Origin: Codonopsis lanceolata
Taxonomy: Eukaryota; Streptophyta; Magnoliopsida; Asterales; Campanulaceae
Direction: 5' to 3'
Assembly (NCBI GenBank): GCA_013146195.2
Contig: CM028381.1
Location: 55,445,573 to 55,509,572 of the forward strand
Length of the DNA: 64,000 bases
The notes below the pieces were generated by a model that made no database searches, was not told the DNA's origin, and worked only from the letters and a program-made list of their open reading frames with translations. Position numbers and translations under genes: made by a program. This document shows, one piece after another, positions 33,736-45,130 of this stretch. Position 1 is the first letter of the stretch. Each line of letters opens with the position of its first letter.

Positions 33736-34100
33736 TTTTTTTTATAAATATTTTAATGCCTTGAAATGTTACAATTATAGATATATGATGTCTTTGGTGT
33801 GGCTAGAACAAATGGTGCCTCTGGTAAGGCTTTGAACACCCGACCTCTCGGTTGAGAGTAGTGATGTACCAGGGTGCCTATGGTGGGGTTTGAATACTCG
33901 ACCTCTCCATTAAGATAAGCGAGTAGAGCTAAATAAGGCCTTTGGGTAAGGCTTGAACAACAACATTGCCTCTGAAGAGGCTTGAACACCCGACCTTTCT
34001 ATTGAAAGTTGTAAAGTCCAGAGAGTCGCTAGTGGGACTTGAACACCCGACCTTCCGTTAGGAGAAGTGAGCAGTACCAGTTGAGCTAGAGCTCGTTGGT
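33736..34100 (-). mobile_element. tRNA-derived SINE with repeated B-box modules and 16-bp target duplication
   Basis: Flanked by identical AATTAGAACATTACTT at 33720-33735 and 34101-34116. On the - strand it begins ACCAACGAGCTCTAGC, with A box TAGCTCAACTGG and B box GTGTTCAAGTCCC. It ends in a poly(A) run (T run 33734-33743 on the + strand). The B-box-like phrase GGTCG(G/A)GT(G/A)TTCAA occurs four times (near 34050, 33985, 33895 and 33835). The head resembles plant tRNA-Lys. It is about 365 bp in total. The repeat of the tRNA-derived 3' module is unusual. Confidence 0.85.
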
Positions 34101-34512
34101 AATTAGAACATTACTTATTATACATGTTAGCACAACCTTTTAATTAAATACAATGTCAATTACCTAGTAATGTTTTACTTATTTTATTTTATTTTTGTGC
34201 GCTTATTTTTACTTTTGGGATTTCTTTATTTTTTTTTTCAATTTTGGTCATCCAACACGGTGTTGATTGCCGAAAAAATTAAGTTTACTGTTTATACTAA
34301 GGGTTAAGGTTATAAATTATAAATTTCATAATATTATATTATTAATATATATGTATAATATTTTTTGCCGTAATTTTTTTAATGTAAATTTTATTATTGT
34401 ATATATTAGTTCGATCTAATTTTTTTGTCGTATAATTTCTATCATTATAAAATTTAAAAATAACTTTTCGTTATCTTTCTAACGACTGTCACGGCTAGGA
34501 TTCAAACTGGGA

Positions 34513-34622
34513 CAAATGGTAACGTCAGATGATATTATGAGGCAAAAATTAGATTGGGGTGCTATTTGAGATTAAGTGGATGCTTTGGAGTAATTATATT
34601 ATGGCCTATTATATTTGTACAA
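34513..34622. other. No feature recognised
   Basis: Short spacer between the long-TIR element and the next Helitron candidate. Confidence 0.35.
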
Positions 34623-36593
34623 CTAGGTTATACCTATGTGAATTGTGATGCACGGTCTTAAGAAATTTTTTTTTTTTGCGAAAATTGCTCATAATAATAG
34701 AATATTTCAAATTCGTTATAATTAGAATTTTTTGAACAAATCTAAAATAGGATAAATATTGAAATCAATATATGAATATTTAATACAATATAAAAAACCG
34801 TTTAATTAAATGAATATATTATCTTATGAAATTGTTGTAGAGACAGGTAACATGAATTTCAAATTTACTAACCAATTACAACTTGATCAACTCAATTTAG
34901 TTCAAGATAAAATAAAATAATGAAATCAATAGTTTTTAAATTTATTAGAATAGTTAGTAATTTAAAAATAGTTAACAATGAAATACTTTCCATCTTTAAT
35001 TTAAAGTAAATAAAAATTGAAATAGTAGGAAATTGAATATTTTTTTATAATTTCTACAAATAATTAGCTTTCTTAATCATGATAGTATGCTATTATCCAA
35101 ATTTGTGACCAATGTTTAAAAAATCTTAATTGAAAACAAATTTATTTATTAAAAGTTTAAGATACAAAAAAATCAAGAGATCTGACCACATGATATTTAC
35201 ATCTAACATAATATTACATTAATTTTTGCTTTGGTTCTAGCAATAAAACTTACTAAAAATGGATAAAGATATATAATATTATAAATATCGATTAACGTGA
35301 TTAAAATATAAAATTCTTGAATATTATATTTTTTATATACAAAGACATAGATGAGTTTAATACATAAAAAATGAAAGTAAGATTAAGCTAAACAACATCG
35401 ATAAAAAAAATTACCATCGATCTAAGAAAAAAATAAAAAATGAACATTAGAAACATCTTCTGTTTCTCTCTTTATAAGATCTTGTGGAATATTTCATTAT
35501 AATAATAAAAATATATACAAACTAAATATACGTACTATAAAAGTAAATAAATAAAATCATATGTGATATATGTGTGTCCAATTGTCTATAGCTGACACGA
35601 TACTCAATTTGCCTTTGTTTCCTATACATGTCCCAATGAAAGAAAAAATAGGCATGATCAGTTAAAAAAACACACACACACACACATGCATTAGCGATAT
35701 AACATCATTAAAAAATATTCTAAAGCATGTTATAATTGGTAAGTTAATTCATTATATTCTAAAAACACACACATAAGCATGTATGTACCTTAATTTTCTC
35801 ATTCACTTTTAGCATTAATGTGTGTTCTGTTGTAAAACCAACGAAAAAAACACAACTAAACAATTTGAAAACAAAGAAAATTGAGAAAGGTAAGTTAAAT
35901 TTTAATAGGAATTGATCACATCTGTTAAACTCTCTTGTACATGATAGTGGTAGACATTTCAATTGTTTAATATTATTTATAGATATAAGAACAAAGGTTG
36001 TTTAGAGAAAATAAACATAATTTGAATTTGAAAGATATTATTTAGAATGGTTAAATAAATTTAAATTTAAAAAATATTTGTTTGTTAAAATTTCCTTATT
36101 AATAAAATAAATAAAAATCACATAAAGAGATTTTATCCTATTTGATTTGCATGATTCTTACGTATTTGTTGATGAAATTACAAAATAGAATAAAAGAATC
36201 CAATACTTTTGTAATTTTAGTCATTTTGGGGAAATAAAAAGGATGAGGTACTAATCGAGAGAAAATAAAATTAAAGTAAAAAAATTGGCAGCAAAAAATG
36301 GTTAAAAAAAACTTTTACCATGAGAATTGAATAGTTCTAACAATAAAATCTATCAGCTACTATTCATAGTGGGGAAGTGAAACGAATGAAAATTGAGAAG
36401 TCATAATCAAGTGAAATACGTACAAAATTAAATGTCATAAATTTATCCTAAACTAACAGATTTTATTTATCTGTAATTTTAAAATTAGTGTTAAAACTCT
36501 TATAAGTAACTTTTTATATGTAAAAGTTTTATCACTAACTGATTTTGGGAGCAAAAATTGGTAAACAAAAAAACTTTTACTAAATAAAAATGA
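34623..36593 (-). mobile_element. Helitron candidate, family shared with 57417-58772
   Basis: On the - strand it ends ...ACC(CTAG)T with a hairpin-forming GACCGTGCATCAC region about 20 bases before the end. The proposed 5' end (TCATTTTTATTTAGTAAAAG) and the next 250 bp resemble those of 57417-58772 (GTAAAAGTTTTTTT, then TTACATRTAAAA, TAAAAGTTTT). No coding. It contains a (CA)n run. The 3' end is firmer than the 5' end. Confidence 0.45.
35671..35686. repeat. (CA)n microsatellite
   Basis: Eight CA units. Confidence 0.9.
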
Positions 36594-36649
36594 TCTGGGA
36601 ACTTTTTTAAAAATCAATAACTGTTAAAACAACTAATTAATATGTTGAA

Positions 36650-37315
36650 GCCTTCATTTAAACTCAAAACTTCAAAAAAAAATTCTTTTTTTTGAAAAGC
36701 TTCTTCTCTCATACACCAACTTGATAGTCTTTCTCATATTAATCTTTTCTAGTTCTTATTTGAACAATCATTGTTTTGTTTGTTCCTTTTTACTTTCAAA
36801 TCTTTAAAGAACTTTTGATTGTTACACGAGTTTGATTATTTATTAAGCATACTCTTCAAACACTGGTTTTTATTGTACACTGATCTGTTAGAGATCACTT
36901 AGAATATATTTAATTTTAATGCACTTCAAAATTCAAGTTTGACCAACTTGATAATGGACATAGGAGCTTATACTGTGAACCACTCCAAATATTATGTCTT
37001 TGTCTTTCTACCGTTTTTATTGTATATGCACTTAAATAGCTGCTAACTACTTAAGTATTTAACAATTGCATTTTTAAAGTTCTTTGCTTAGTTGATCTTA
37101 TATGTATTGTCTTTCAAATCAGTCCATATACTTTGGTGATCAAAAGAAAACCAAACCAAACTGATTTACGTTCAACATCTGCTACCTACTGATTTTACAT
37201 CAGCTGCTGAAAACTTATATTTTCCACTACAACTCTTAAAGGTTTTTAAAACAACCCTCAAAGTTTTTTTAAAGTCTATTCACCCCACATCTAACCTTAT
37301 TTTGTTACCAACTGG
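36650..37315 (+). mobile_element. SIRE-like copia LTR fragment, + orientation
   Basis: Carries the family boxes in reverse relative to the other LTRs (GACCAACTTGATAATGGACATAGGAGCTTATACTGTGAACC, quoted only as landmarks at 36938-36983). It ends with TCTATTCACCCC, the usual LTR end. No primer site follows. Confidence 0.5.
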
Positions 37316-37589
37316 ATTTACACATGATACAACTACACTTTTCTAGAAATGGAAACACTTCAGACTCTAACTCAGGCGCTATCCTGTTTTCCTGTCGAAA
37401 TCACCAAAGAGAAAATTTCATTTAATTCACCCATGTGGTCCTTGGTGAATATATTTTAAGAAGTCAACTCGAGGATTCCTTAATAGATATTTGAGCTCAA
37501 ATATCTGTAAGTATAATCCATGAATTATGTTGTATTGTACTACTAATATTCTATGTCATCAATCTTTACCCTCAAACTGAAACTCTTCA

Positions 37590-37790
37590 GGAACAAGTCG
37601 GTTGAAGACTGCTGGTGAGAGTCTGTCGATGACTGCTGCTAACTCAAGCACAAAGCCTAATTATATATATTGTAAAGCTAAATTCTATACAAAGTTGCTA
37701 AGCTAACTCATACGCATACCATTTAGCCATTAAGGTATAAAACTTATTAAATGAATTACTACAAGAAAATCCAATTACATATTTGCGTGT
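37590..37790 (-). mobile_element. SIRE-like copia LTR fragment (LTR start side)
   Basis: AAATTCTATACAAAGTTGC and ACGCATACCATTTAGCCA correspond to 18285-18335 (AAGTTCTATACACAGTTG, ACGCAGCCCAATTAGCCA), which lie near the LTR edge. Confidence 0.45.
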
Positions 37791-37819
37791 TCAAATTTTC
37801 ATACTTGTGTTCTGAGTTA

Positions 37820-38073
37820 CTCCCTTTGTTTTCAAATTATTGTTCTCTTTGACTCGACACACTATTTAAGAAAAAGTAATTATGTATTATAAATATTGGT
37901 GAAATGTGTAATCTTCTTTAATGCCCTTGAGCATGTGGTCATAATTAAAATAGGTGGAAAAAATAAGGGTAAAGTGGTAAAAATGTTTTCCTAAAAGGAA
38001 AGTTTTAAAAGAGAACAATTATTTTAGAACAGACGAAAAGGAAAGGAAAATGCTAATTTAAAAACGAAGAGAG
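37820..38073. repeat. Stowaway-like MITE
   Basis: TA|CTCCCTTTGTTTTCAAATTA at the left, ACGAAGAGAG|TA at the right, 254 bp, full family core. Confidence 0.7.
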
Positions 38074-38554
38074 TACTTTTTATAAAATGAAAACCTCTTG
38101 TTTTCATCTATTTGTTTTTTGATTATGTACCTGCAAATAAAAACTTTTTTGCCATGTTGAAGAGAAATTAGTGTTCTCGAGAATTGATGACTTAGTGTTG
38201 CAATATTTATTTCTTTTTATTTATTCTATAGTATGTTTTTATTATTCTTTTGCTTTACTTAAAAGTCGAATGTCTAGGGTTCTCTTTGAAGTCTGGCCAA
38301 CCGCGAGACCTAGTGAACCAAGCTGGAATATCATGGTTTGGTTCAATTCGATTTAACTTTTTAGGAATTAATCTTCGGTTTAGCTTGTATTTTGTTACAA
38401 ACTCAATTGAACCAAACCAATTACAACCATATCCATAAGTTCTTTGGTGGTTCAAAACAAGATGAAAGTTCGATAAAAAATGTCGTTAATAATGAAAATG
38501 AGAATTCAATTCTTAAATGAAAAAAAGTTAAGAATCCATAATTGAAAATTGGGT

Positions 38555-38720
38555 GAACATGGGACCGGTTCACTTTGTAAAGTTTGTAACCGCTATAGTA
38601 TCCTATGTTTTTTTAATCAGAAAAATGCACTTTTGAGGGCGAAAAAACTACAATACCCTTAATGAACCGAAGGCGTGCTACAGATCACTTACTAAGTGCA
38701 TCACGTTGCATCAATTAGGT
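38555..38720. repeat. Dispersed repeat, 'CCCTTAATGAA' family, copy 3
   Basis: Closest to copy 1: ACAATACCCTTAATGAACCG then AAGGCGTGCTACAGATCACTT. Shorter, interrupted on the right by copia LTR sequence. Confidence 0.5.
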
Positions 38721-38739
38721 TGTTCAATTAGCTAGTAAT

Positions 38740-39790
38740 TGAAAAACTAAGTGGAAAGCACTCGACCAACTGTGACAACTCATTGTTGCATGACCAACAA
38801 GCCTTGCACTGGAATACAAGTCTGCCAGTATGAATACACTAGAGTGCTTAATTTGCAACACTAGAAGTTGAGTCTTTCGATGAAAGAAAAAACTCAAATC
38901 AAGAAATGAGTTATTGAATAAACAAAGCTTCTTGCTTTTAGAATTTTCGCTCTATCTCTTACACAAGGTGTTCGTTCTAACACTTGTGTTTTTCCCACTC
39001 TTTGATGTTCTTCAGGTTATGCTTGAATGCATGAACACTCACGCACATACGTTCTTTAAGACAGGGGGTGAGAGGTTTCTTTATATGCAGGGAGACAATA
39101 AAATCAATTGAGACTTTGAGTAGATTTCTAACTATTGGAGTGTGTGAGCTTCAATGCATCAAGATGCATCTTATAAACTGTTGGTTAAAAGTCTTCATGA
39201 AGATCTTGTCTCAAATCAGTTTGGAAGTCAGATTGATGGATGTGATTTGAAGTTCAAGCTTGAGTTGTGCACTGTAGCTGGTCTTTGTTGAGATGTGCCT
39301 TGAAGATTGAGACCAAACACAGAAAAAGGAATATCCAATGGACGTGAATAAAAGTTCAGATATCGATATGAATCTTTAGCTGTCAATTTGATCTATAAAA
39401 TATTTTTTGTGCATCTATGTAGACTTGACTGCTTGGATATCAGCTGGTTTTCCTCTTTGAACTCAGCATCATTCTTGTAGTAGATTTTCAAAGAACATGA
39501 CATATATTGGAATATCTACCATCATGATATCCACAAGAATGATATTTGTTGGAGTTGGCATTTGACAAGCTAATCCAATGTTTAAGTGTTTGTTAACAAT
39601 TGGTAAGGACATAGACTAGTTATGTACAAAGACGAGTTAGCCTAAGACCTAAGCAATGTTCCAGCGAGTTGCCACACTAAACGGTAGGCAGTCCTTTTAG
39701 CCAATTTTGGAACATGTTGTGTAATGTAAACAAACAAATCACTAACTTGGAATATGCAAACATATACATCATATATTGCACATGCATATT
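38740..39790 (-). mobile_element. SIRE-like copia LTR fragment
   Basis: GTGGAAAGCACTCGACC, TGGAATACAAGTCTG and TATGAATACA match 20600-20690. CAGCGAGTTGCCACACTAA with TTTTAGCCAATTTTGGAAC near 39665-39713 matches the LTR-start side of 17127-18388. A purine-rich strand next to the end (AGGTGTTAG on - strand) may be the polypurine tract. No coding region retained. Confidence 0.5.
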
Positions 39791-39794
39791 CCTA

Positions 39795-40080
39795 ACACCT
39801 CCAAACCCCCAGGATGGGACGCTGCCCCCTCGACCCTCGTGACCTGACCGGGCAGGTCGATCCACATGTCATTGCGTAACAATTATGATTTTCGAACAAT
39901 TCTCGAAGAATACGTTGGACCCGTGGAAGTGATTTTGGCAGGAGTTGCAGAAGGAGCCTATCTTACATTTTTGGAACACTGTTTCAAAAGTGACTTTTAT
40001 CGGTTAAAAAAAGTGCGGGGGGGGGGGGGAACTTGAGCAATTAAAAAGTTGGCAAAAAATATCGATTAACAATTTTCTCT
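39795..40080. repeat. Dispersed repeat related to 8945-9200, with a G13 run
   Basis: Starts GC-rich (CCAAACCCCCAGGATGGG, GCTGCCCCCTCGACCC), then shares ATTATGATTTTCGAAC and TTTTGGAAC islands with 8945-9200. A run of about 13 G lies at 40017-40029. Confidence 0.4.
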
Positions 40081-40414
40081 TCAAAATTTGGCATATGCCC
40101 CTAGATAATGCAGGGTCGCCTTGTATCCATCTCTTAAGCAAGCTCCATAGTGAGACTCCGTAATTGGCTACGGGCTAGAAGCCTACAACCATCTTCTCTT
40201 TAATTTCTTTTAGCCTCATGTTTATCTTTGAGGAATTTGTGAACGTTAGTGAACTTTCAACCGTTTTAATCCATGATAATTTTATCAACTCACTAAAGTT
40301 TATTTTGGTGCACCATTTGATGAGACAAAACATCATTCAATATTATACGATGCATATATTTATTATCGTGATGCATCATTTTAAACCATAATGAATGAAA
40401 GTAGAATTTAGCAA

Positions 40415-41873
40415 TCTATAACTATTACTAAAATATAAACCGTTACTGCCACATATCAGCTTTCCGTAAAATATCTGTCACATGTCAATTTTCTATAAAA
40501 TAAGAAAAGATTTTGTTTTTGTTTTTTTCAAGTATAGTTTAATTTAAAACCAAATTTTATTCTATTAAATTTATACAAATATAACTTGACATAAGCTTTT
40601 TAATTCTCATCAAGTTTCATCTCCTTATACAATTTTATTTATACAAGTTATTTAGGGGATAATTTTATATTGATTTTTTCTTCTATTAATCTATATCTAT
40701 TAATTATTAATTGAGTAATTTTTTCATTATCGGGTGGTGAAGAATCTCTTTTTACACAAGTGGTCATTGGATCATGACCCATGTTAATCATAATCTATGT
40801 CTTGATTTATTCAGATTTTGGTTTAAATTTCATTTGTATAAAAAAGACTCTGCATCACAGATAAATGAATATTTAATATGAATTACTACTAAGAGAAGTC
40901 ACTACTGCCACATGACGACTTCAGTTAAAATGACCAATTTTATGAAATAAATTACTAATTAATTTATATCTATTATTAATTAATTACTTTATTTTTTAAG
41001 TTTTTTTTCTACAGAAAATTCATACACAAATCTTTCAATTACTCATTTAAACGATAAATTTCAATCTATTCTTTTAATTATTACTAAAATAGAACTTTTG
41101 TAGCCACGTGACAGCTTTCGGTGAAATAACTGTCACGTGTCAACTTTCTGTCAAATAAGAAAAGATTTTTATTTTGTCAAATATATCTTAATTTAAAACT
41201 AAACTGTATTCTATTTAATTTATATAAGTTTAATTTGACTGAAACTTTTCAATTCTCATCAATTTTCATTTTCCTACTATTTTATTTATACAAGTTACTT
41301 ATGAGACAATTTTATGTTACTTTTTTTTCCTATTAGTATATATCTATTAGCTATTAATTGATAAAGTTTTCATCCACCGGCTGTGTAGAATTTTTTACAG
41401 TAAGTCGGCCCTTAGATCATGACACGTATCAATCAAAACATTTGTCTTGATTTACTTAAATTTTGGTTGCTCACGTGTCATGTTCAAAAAGTCGTTTGTT
41501 TAAAAAAGATTCTACACCACTGATAGATGAAAGTTTATTTCTTATTAATTACTAATAACAGATGCTACTGTTGCCATATAATGATTTCTTGTTAAAATAT
41601 CAATTTCACCAGAAAATTACTAATTCATCTATATCCATACATTATTAAAGACTTTATTTCTTTAGTTTTTTTTTCTAGAGAAAATTCTTAAGAAAATCTT
41701 TCAATTACCTATTCATCTATCAATTTCAATATTTACATTATTTTAGTTTTCTTCAAAGTATTCTAATTTAAAATTTTAATTACTTGTAACAAATTTAGAA
41801 AATTATCTTATAATAAATAGTTTTTGTAAGTAAAACTATTCTTCAAACCGTGTATCGTACAAATTTAAACTAA
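40415..41873 (+). mobile_element. Helitron with internal tandem duplication, CTAA terminus
   Basis: A|TCTATAACTATTACTAAAAT at the 5' end. The 3' end has a weak hairpin in CCGTGTATCGTACAAA (41848-41863) and then CTAA|T, within the CTRR consensus. The inside is a head-to-tail duplication: 40428-41080 and 41082-41830. Both contain TTACTAAAATA, GCCAC(A/G)T and CAAATAAGAAAAGATTTT. Both also have TTTATACAAGTTA and ATCATGACnC. 1459 bp, no coding. Confidence 0.6.
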
Positions 41874-42269
41874 TTTGATAATATTACCATGGACAGAAAT
41901 GGTTGAAAATTGTAGTGGACATTTCCGAATTTTTCCGAGCATCCTCATTGTTGGTTTTTTTGACTTTTCTTACTAAGAAGAGGGAATACACATTGGAGGA
42001 CATCTTCTTAGCGTTGCTATGTGGAAGAGAGAAGTTTTTTTCTTCTTGGTGAAGAAAAAAAAGAATCTTCTTAGCTTTTGTGTGTGATCGGTTTTGGAGG
42101 GTTTAAATTTAATTTTTTTATTAAAAATATGCAAGAAAATTATATATTAAAAAATATATTTTAAATAGATAAAAAAAAATATGTTGATAAAAATAAGACA
42201 CATCTAAAAAGATATATCCGAAGATTTAACGTCGTAGATAATCTATTTTTCGTTTCACTTGCTTCAAAT
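41874..42269. other. No gene; possible Harbinger-like MITE remnant
   Basis: GAGCATCCTCATTGTTGG (41937-41954) followed by repeated TCTTCTTAG resembles MITE sequence of the TTA-flanked class, but no right end was found. Confidence 0.3.
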
Positions 42270-42550
42270 CAGAACGTGAAAGCCACGTGAAAGCCCACGT
42301 GAAAGGAAAATGAAAAAGATTGCTACCGGGGAAAGTGCTTGACAAGCCACGCGTCCTCATTTTGCAACTTAGTGTCAGTAACCCATACTGGGAAATTGTG
42401 ACCAGATACTAGGGTGTAGGTAATAAAAGAACAAAAACAAAAACTAATTGTGGGGCCCAATCTGAAGATTTGGCTGGTTATTGATCGCATGGGAATGGGA
42501 TGAGTCATTGTTGGAGCATTCGGATAAGCCCGCCACCTGCCCTGGCCCCA
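42270..42550. repeat. Duplicated anchor block X, copy 2
   Basis: Counterpart of 10640-10860, about 60 bp longer because of an additional CTTGACAAGCCACGCGTCC-containing piece. It includes two ACGTGAAAGCC units in tandem. Same orientation as copy 1. Confidence 0.6.
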
Positions 42551-42603
42551 CTGCTCATTCTATTTATTTATCACGAATATTTTGGATTTCCCACTTGCGT
42601 CTC

Positions 42604-42870
42604 CTATGGTATAGTATTTTAAAAATAATGTTATTTTTAAATGTTGTATTTTTAAAACGTAACATTTTTAAAATATAGTTATTTGTTTTTGTAAATATGT
42701 TTGAAAAATTATTTTTAAAAGTTATTTTCATAAATAAAGTAGTTGTAAACACAACATAAGTTTTAAAATGTTATATATTTTTAAAATACTGTGTTTTAAA
42801 ATATTGTATTAAAATATTTAAAAAACACTACATTTTTACCGACATTTTTGATTAAAACGCTCTACCAAAC
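42604..42870. repeat. Palindromic MITE, 'AAAACGC' family
   Basis: GTATAGTATTTTAAAAAT at the left and an inverse AAAACGCTCTACCAAAC at the right, with many TTTTAAAAT repeats. Lies just after block X copy 2, whereas the relative at 10384 lies just before copy 1, so the two inserted independently. Confidence 0.5.
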
Positions 42871-43127
42871 AAACTCTTAATATTGAGTTTGATTGGCTTG
42901 CTTAAGTTCTCCATCTATTGTTGAAATAAAAAAAAAACAAAAAACAAAAAAAAAACACCAAAATCAACGGTTGTCTGACTTTCCAATTCCCTTATGTAAT
43001 TTGATTTGTAGTTTTAGATATTTTCTTAGCCTATTACTTTAATTTTCTTTAAAAAGAGAAAGTATAAATTTATAAAATCAAACTGCTAAATTACGAATTC
43101 CAACACACCCTTGGATTGGGACATCTC
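42871..43127. other. No feature recognised
   Basis: AT-rich sequence with an A-rich low-complexity run (42929-42957). Confidence 0.4.
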
Positions 43128-43390
43128 CAATGATTAAGGTTCATGGAGGTATGATACGAATTTTTCAAAAATCTAACAATTGTAAAAGATTCATAGAGTA
43201 AAAAAAAGGAAAAAATATATAAAAATGGGACACAAATTTAAAATATATTTGTTGTAACAGAAATTTATTATTGTGAAAAAAGTCTATAAAAAATGAATTT
43301 TATTTTCTTTCAATGTCACAGATGACGTGACACACAAAAAAAATTGTGAAAAAAACTTTTTCAAGGGTTCATAATCGGAGATGCCTTTAA
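43128..43390. repeat. Palindromic MITE-like element
   Basis: GGGACATCTCCAATGATTAA at the left and an imperfect inverse TCATAATCGGAGATGCC at the right enclose about 250 bp of AT-rich DNA. Target duplication unclear. Confidence 0.4.
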
Positions 43391-43547
43391 TAGTTTGATT
43401 TTGGCTTCACATTTATATTTTGTAATTTCTATGTTCTTACAAATAATTCATTATACTATTTTAGAATATTTCGCTTAAACAGCTTACCTTAAAAAATTAC
43501 ACTTACAAATTTTATAGTTATTTCATCTAAACCATCAACATATATTA

Positions 43548-43805
43548 CTCCCTCCGTCCCAAATTATAGTCATGCTTTCATTTTTCGTCCGTTTCAAAAT
43601 AATTGTTTTGTTTGAAAAAAAAATTTTTTATGACAATATTTTTACCACTTTATCCTTACTTTTTTGTTATATTTTAATTATGGGTCACATAAAGAATGTA
43701 CTTTAAAGTAAGTTACACATCAAACTAATATTAATAATCAAGTCAGTTGTTTTTTCTTATTCCGTGTGGTGGGTCAAACAAGATAATAATTTTGGGACGG
43801 AAGGA
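43548..43805. repeat. Stowaway-like MITE (inverted orientation)
   Basis: TA|CTCCCTCCGTCCCAAATTA to TTTTGGGACGGAAGGAA|TA. The core runs in reverse compared with most copies here. Confidence 0.75.
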
Positions 43806-44049
43806 ATATAAGCATATTGGTTGTGTTAAAGTAATTTTGGAATTATAACAAATTCTAGTGACATTAATAAATCTCATAGTTGTTAGACTTTTCAAACATT
43901 TACTATTTAAATAACATATATGAAGTAGTAATTAAAAGAAAAAGTAAAGGGAAAATCTCACCATTGGTCCTTTGATTATAGGCCTCTCACAGTATTAGTT
44001 CCTTAATAATTTTTTGTCAAAATTTGGTCTTTTGAGTATAAAATCTTCA

Positions 44050-44225
44050 CAGCCATAGCGTTTTAAAAATATGCTACGTTTACAACTACCGTTTATAAAA
44101 AATAACGTTTTGAAATAGTTTTCCAAATGTGTTTATAAAAATAAAGCTGCGTTTTGACAATATTGTGTTTTAAAAACGCTGCATTTTAAAACAGCTATAT
44201 TTTCAAAACACTATACCAAACGAAG
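44050..44225. repeat. Palindromic MITE, 'AAAACGC' family, short copy
   Basis: ATAGCGTTTTAAAAATATGC to CAAAACACTATACCAAACG with AACGCTGC/AGCTGCGTT inverted pairs. Confidence 0.5.
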
Positions 44226-44424
44226 CATAAATCGTATTTGTGATTTTAGATTTTCTCTCTCTATCATTGTACAGTACTAACAGTTTTAATTACTTTTAAC
44301 CTTCTTTTGACTTTATTTAATTATGATATAAATATAAATTTTAAAATAATAAAATAAATTGGTAAATAGCAAGACAAACACACTGAAGTTCGTTAGCAGT
44401 GTCATTCTTTTATGATTCAGTGAA

Positions 44425-44470
44425 GAAATCTCAATCTTACGACAAAGTTAACCTCATTTTGGACTTGAGC
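44425..44470. repeat. Short block resembling the start of units A and B
   Basis: GAAGAAATCTCAATCTTACG followed by AACCTCATTTTGGA matches the opening of units A (13967) and B (20853) at roughly three quarters of positions over about 42 bp. It lies at the expected place between block X copy 2 and gene copy 2. Confidence 0.4.
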
Positions 44471-44535
44471 GATGCTACTACGTTCACCCCATGCATTAAC
44501 CGAAACTTCACACCGAATCTGACATGGGAAGCCGG

Positions 44536-45130
44536 GGGTGTAAATGGTTCGATTTGATTTGGTTTAGATCAAAATTACGAAGTGAACCGCCCCTAGTGAT
44601 TTCAAAAATTCAAACCGAATTGAATCGAAGAATGATTGAAATCAAACCGAACCAAACTACTTGGTTCGGTTTGGTTTGGTTTGGTTCGGTTTTGTGGTTT
44701 GTGTAAATTATTTTTAATCAACTTAACAATCTTTAAAAATAATAATAAAAATAAGATTTAATCTGGAATTAACATCAAAATTAGATAATAACCTAATAAA
44801 ATAAAATTATTATAAAGATTACATACAAGTTCCAAAATAAACACAAACAATGAAAATCGTAATAATCCTCCAACAATCAAAATTTTATTTGGTTTAATAC
44901 GTGTGTGTGTGTGTGTGTGTGAGTGTGTATATATATTATGACTAAATCATGATGATCTAAAAGTTTAGAATAGTTAACAAATGATATATAATATAATTAA
45001 TATAATAAATAAATAAAAATATATATGTTGGTTTGCTTTGGTTCGATACCAAAAACTGCGAACTGAATCGAACGGTTTTCCAATTTTGAAACCAAAACCG
45101 AATGTCTTTGACTAAAACCGAACCAAATGA
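44536..45130. repeat. GGTTTGG-rich repeat
   Basis: Both ends are rich in GGTTTGGTTTGG/AACCAAACCGAA-type repeats (44640-44700 and 45030-45130) around an AT-rich centre with a (GT)n tract at 44901-44928. Similar motifs occur at 16800-16960 and 38335-38430. Probably a non-autonomous DNA element of hAT type; ends not fixed. Confidence 0.4.
44901..44928. repeat. (GT)n microsatellite
   Basis: About ten GT units, one interruption, then a TATATA run. Confidence 0.9.

Larger units (their letters stand above)
31531..34512. mobile_element. Long-TIR DNA transposon (MULE-like) carrying nested insertions
   Basis: The left end (TCCCAGTTT...GCCGTGACAGTC...AGATAACGAAAAGTTA) is repeated inverted at the right end (34420-34512) over about 95 bp with few mismatches. 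Inside, a block of about 220 bp occurs twice (31614-31770 joined to 33348-33411, and 33412-33627). The element was opened by a solo LTR (31771-33347) and a SINE (33736-34100). Removing them leaves about 1 kb with no coding. Long TIRs suggest a Mutator-like element; a 9-bp duplication was not found. Confidence 0.65.

Noticed and set aside
34000..34100. tRNA-Lys gene on the - strand
   Set aside because: The target duplications, poly(A) tail and repeated B-box modules show a SINE instead.
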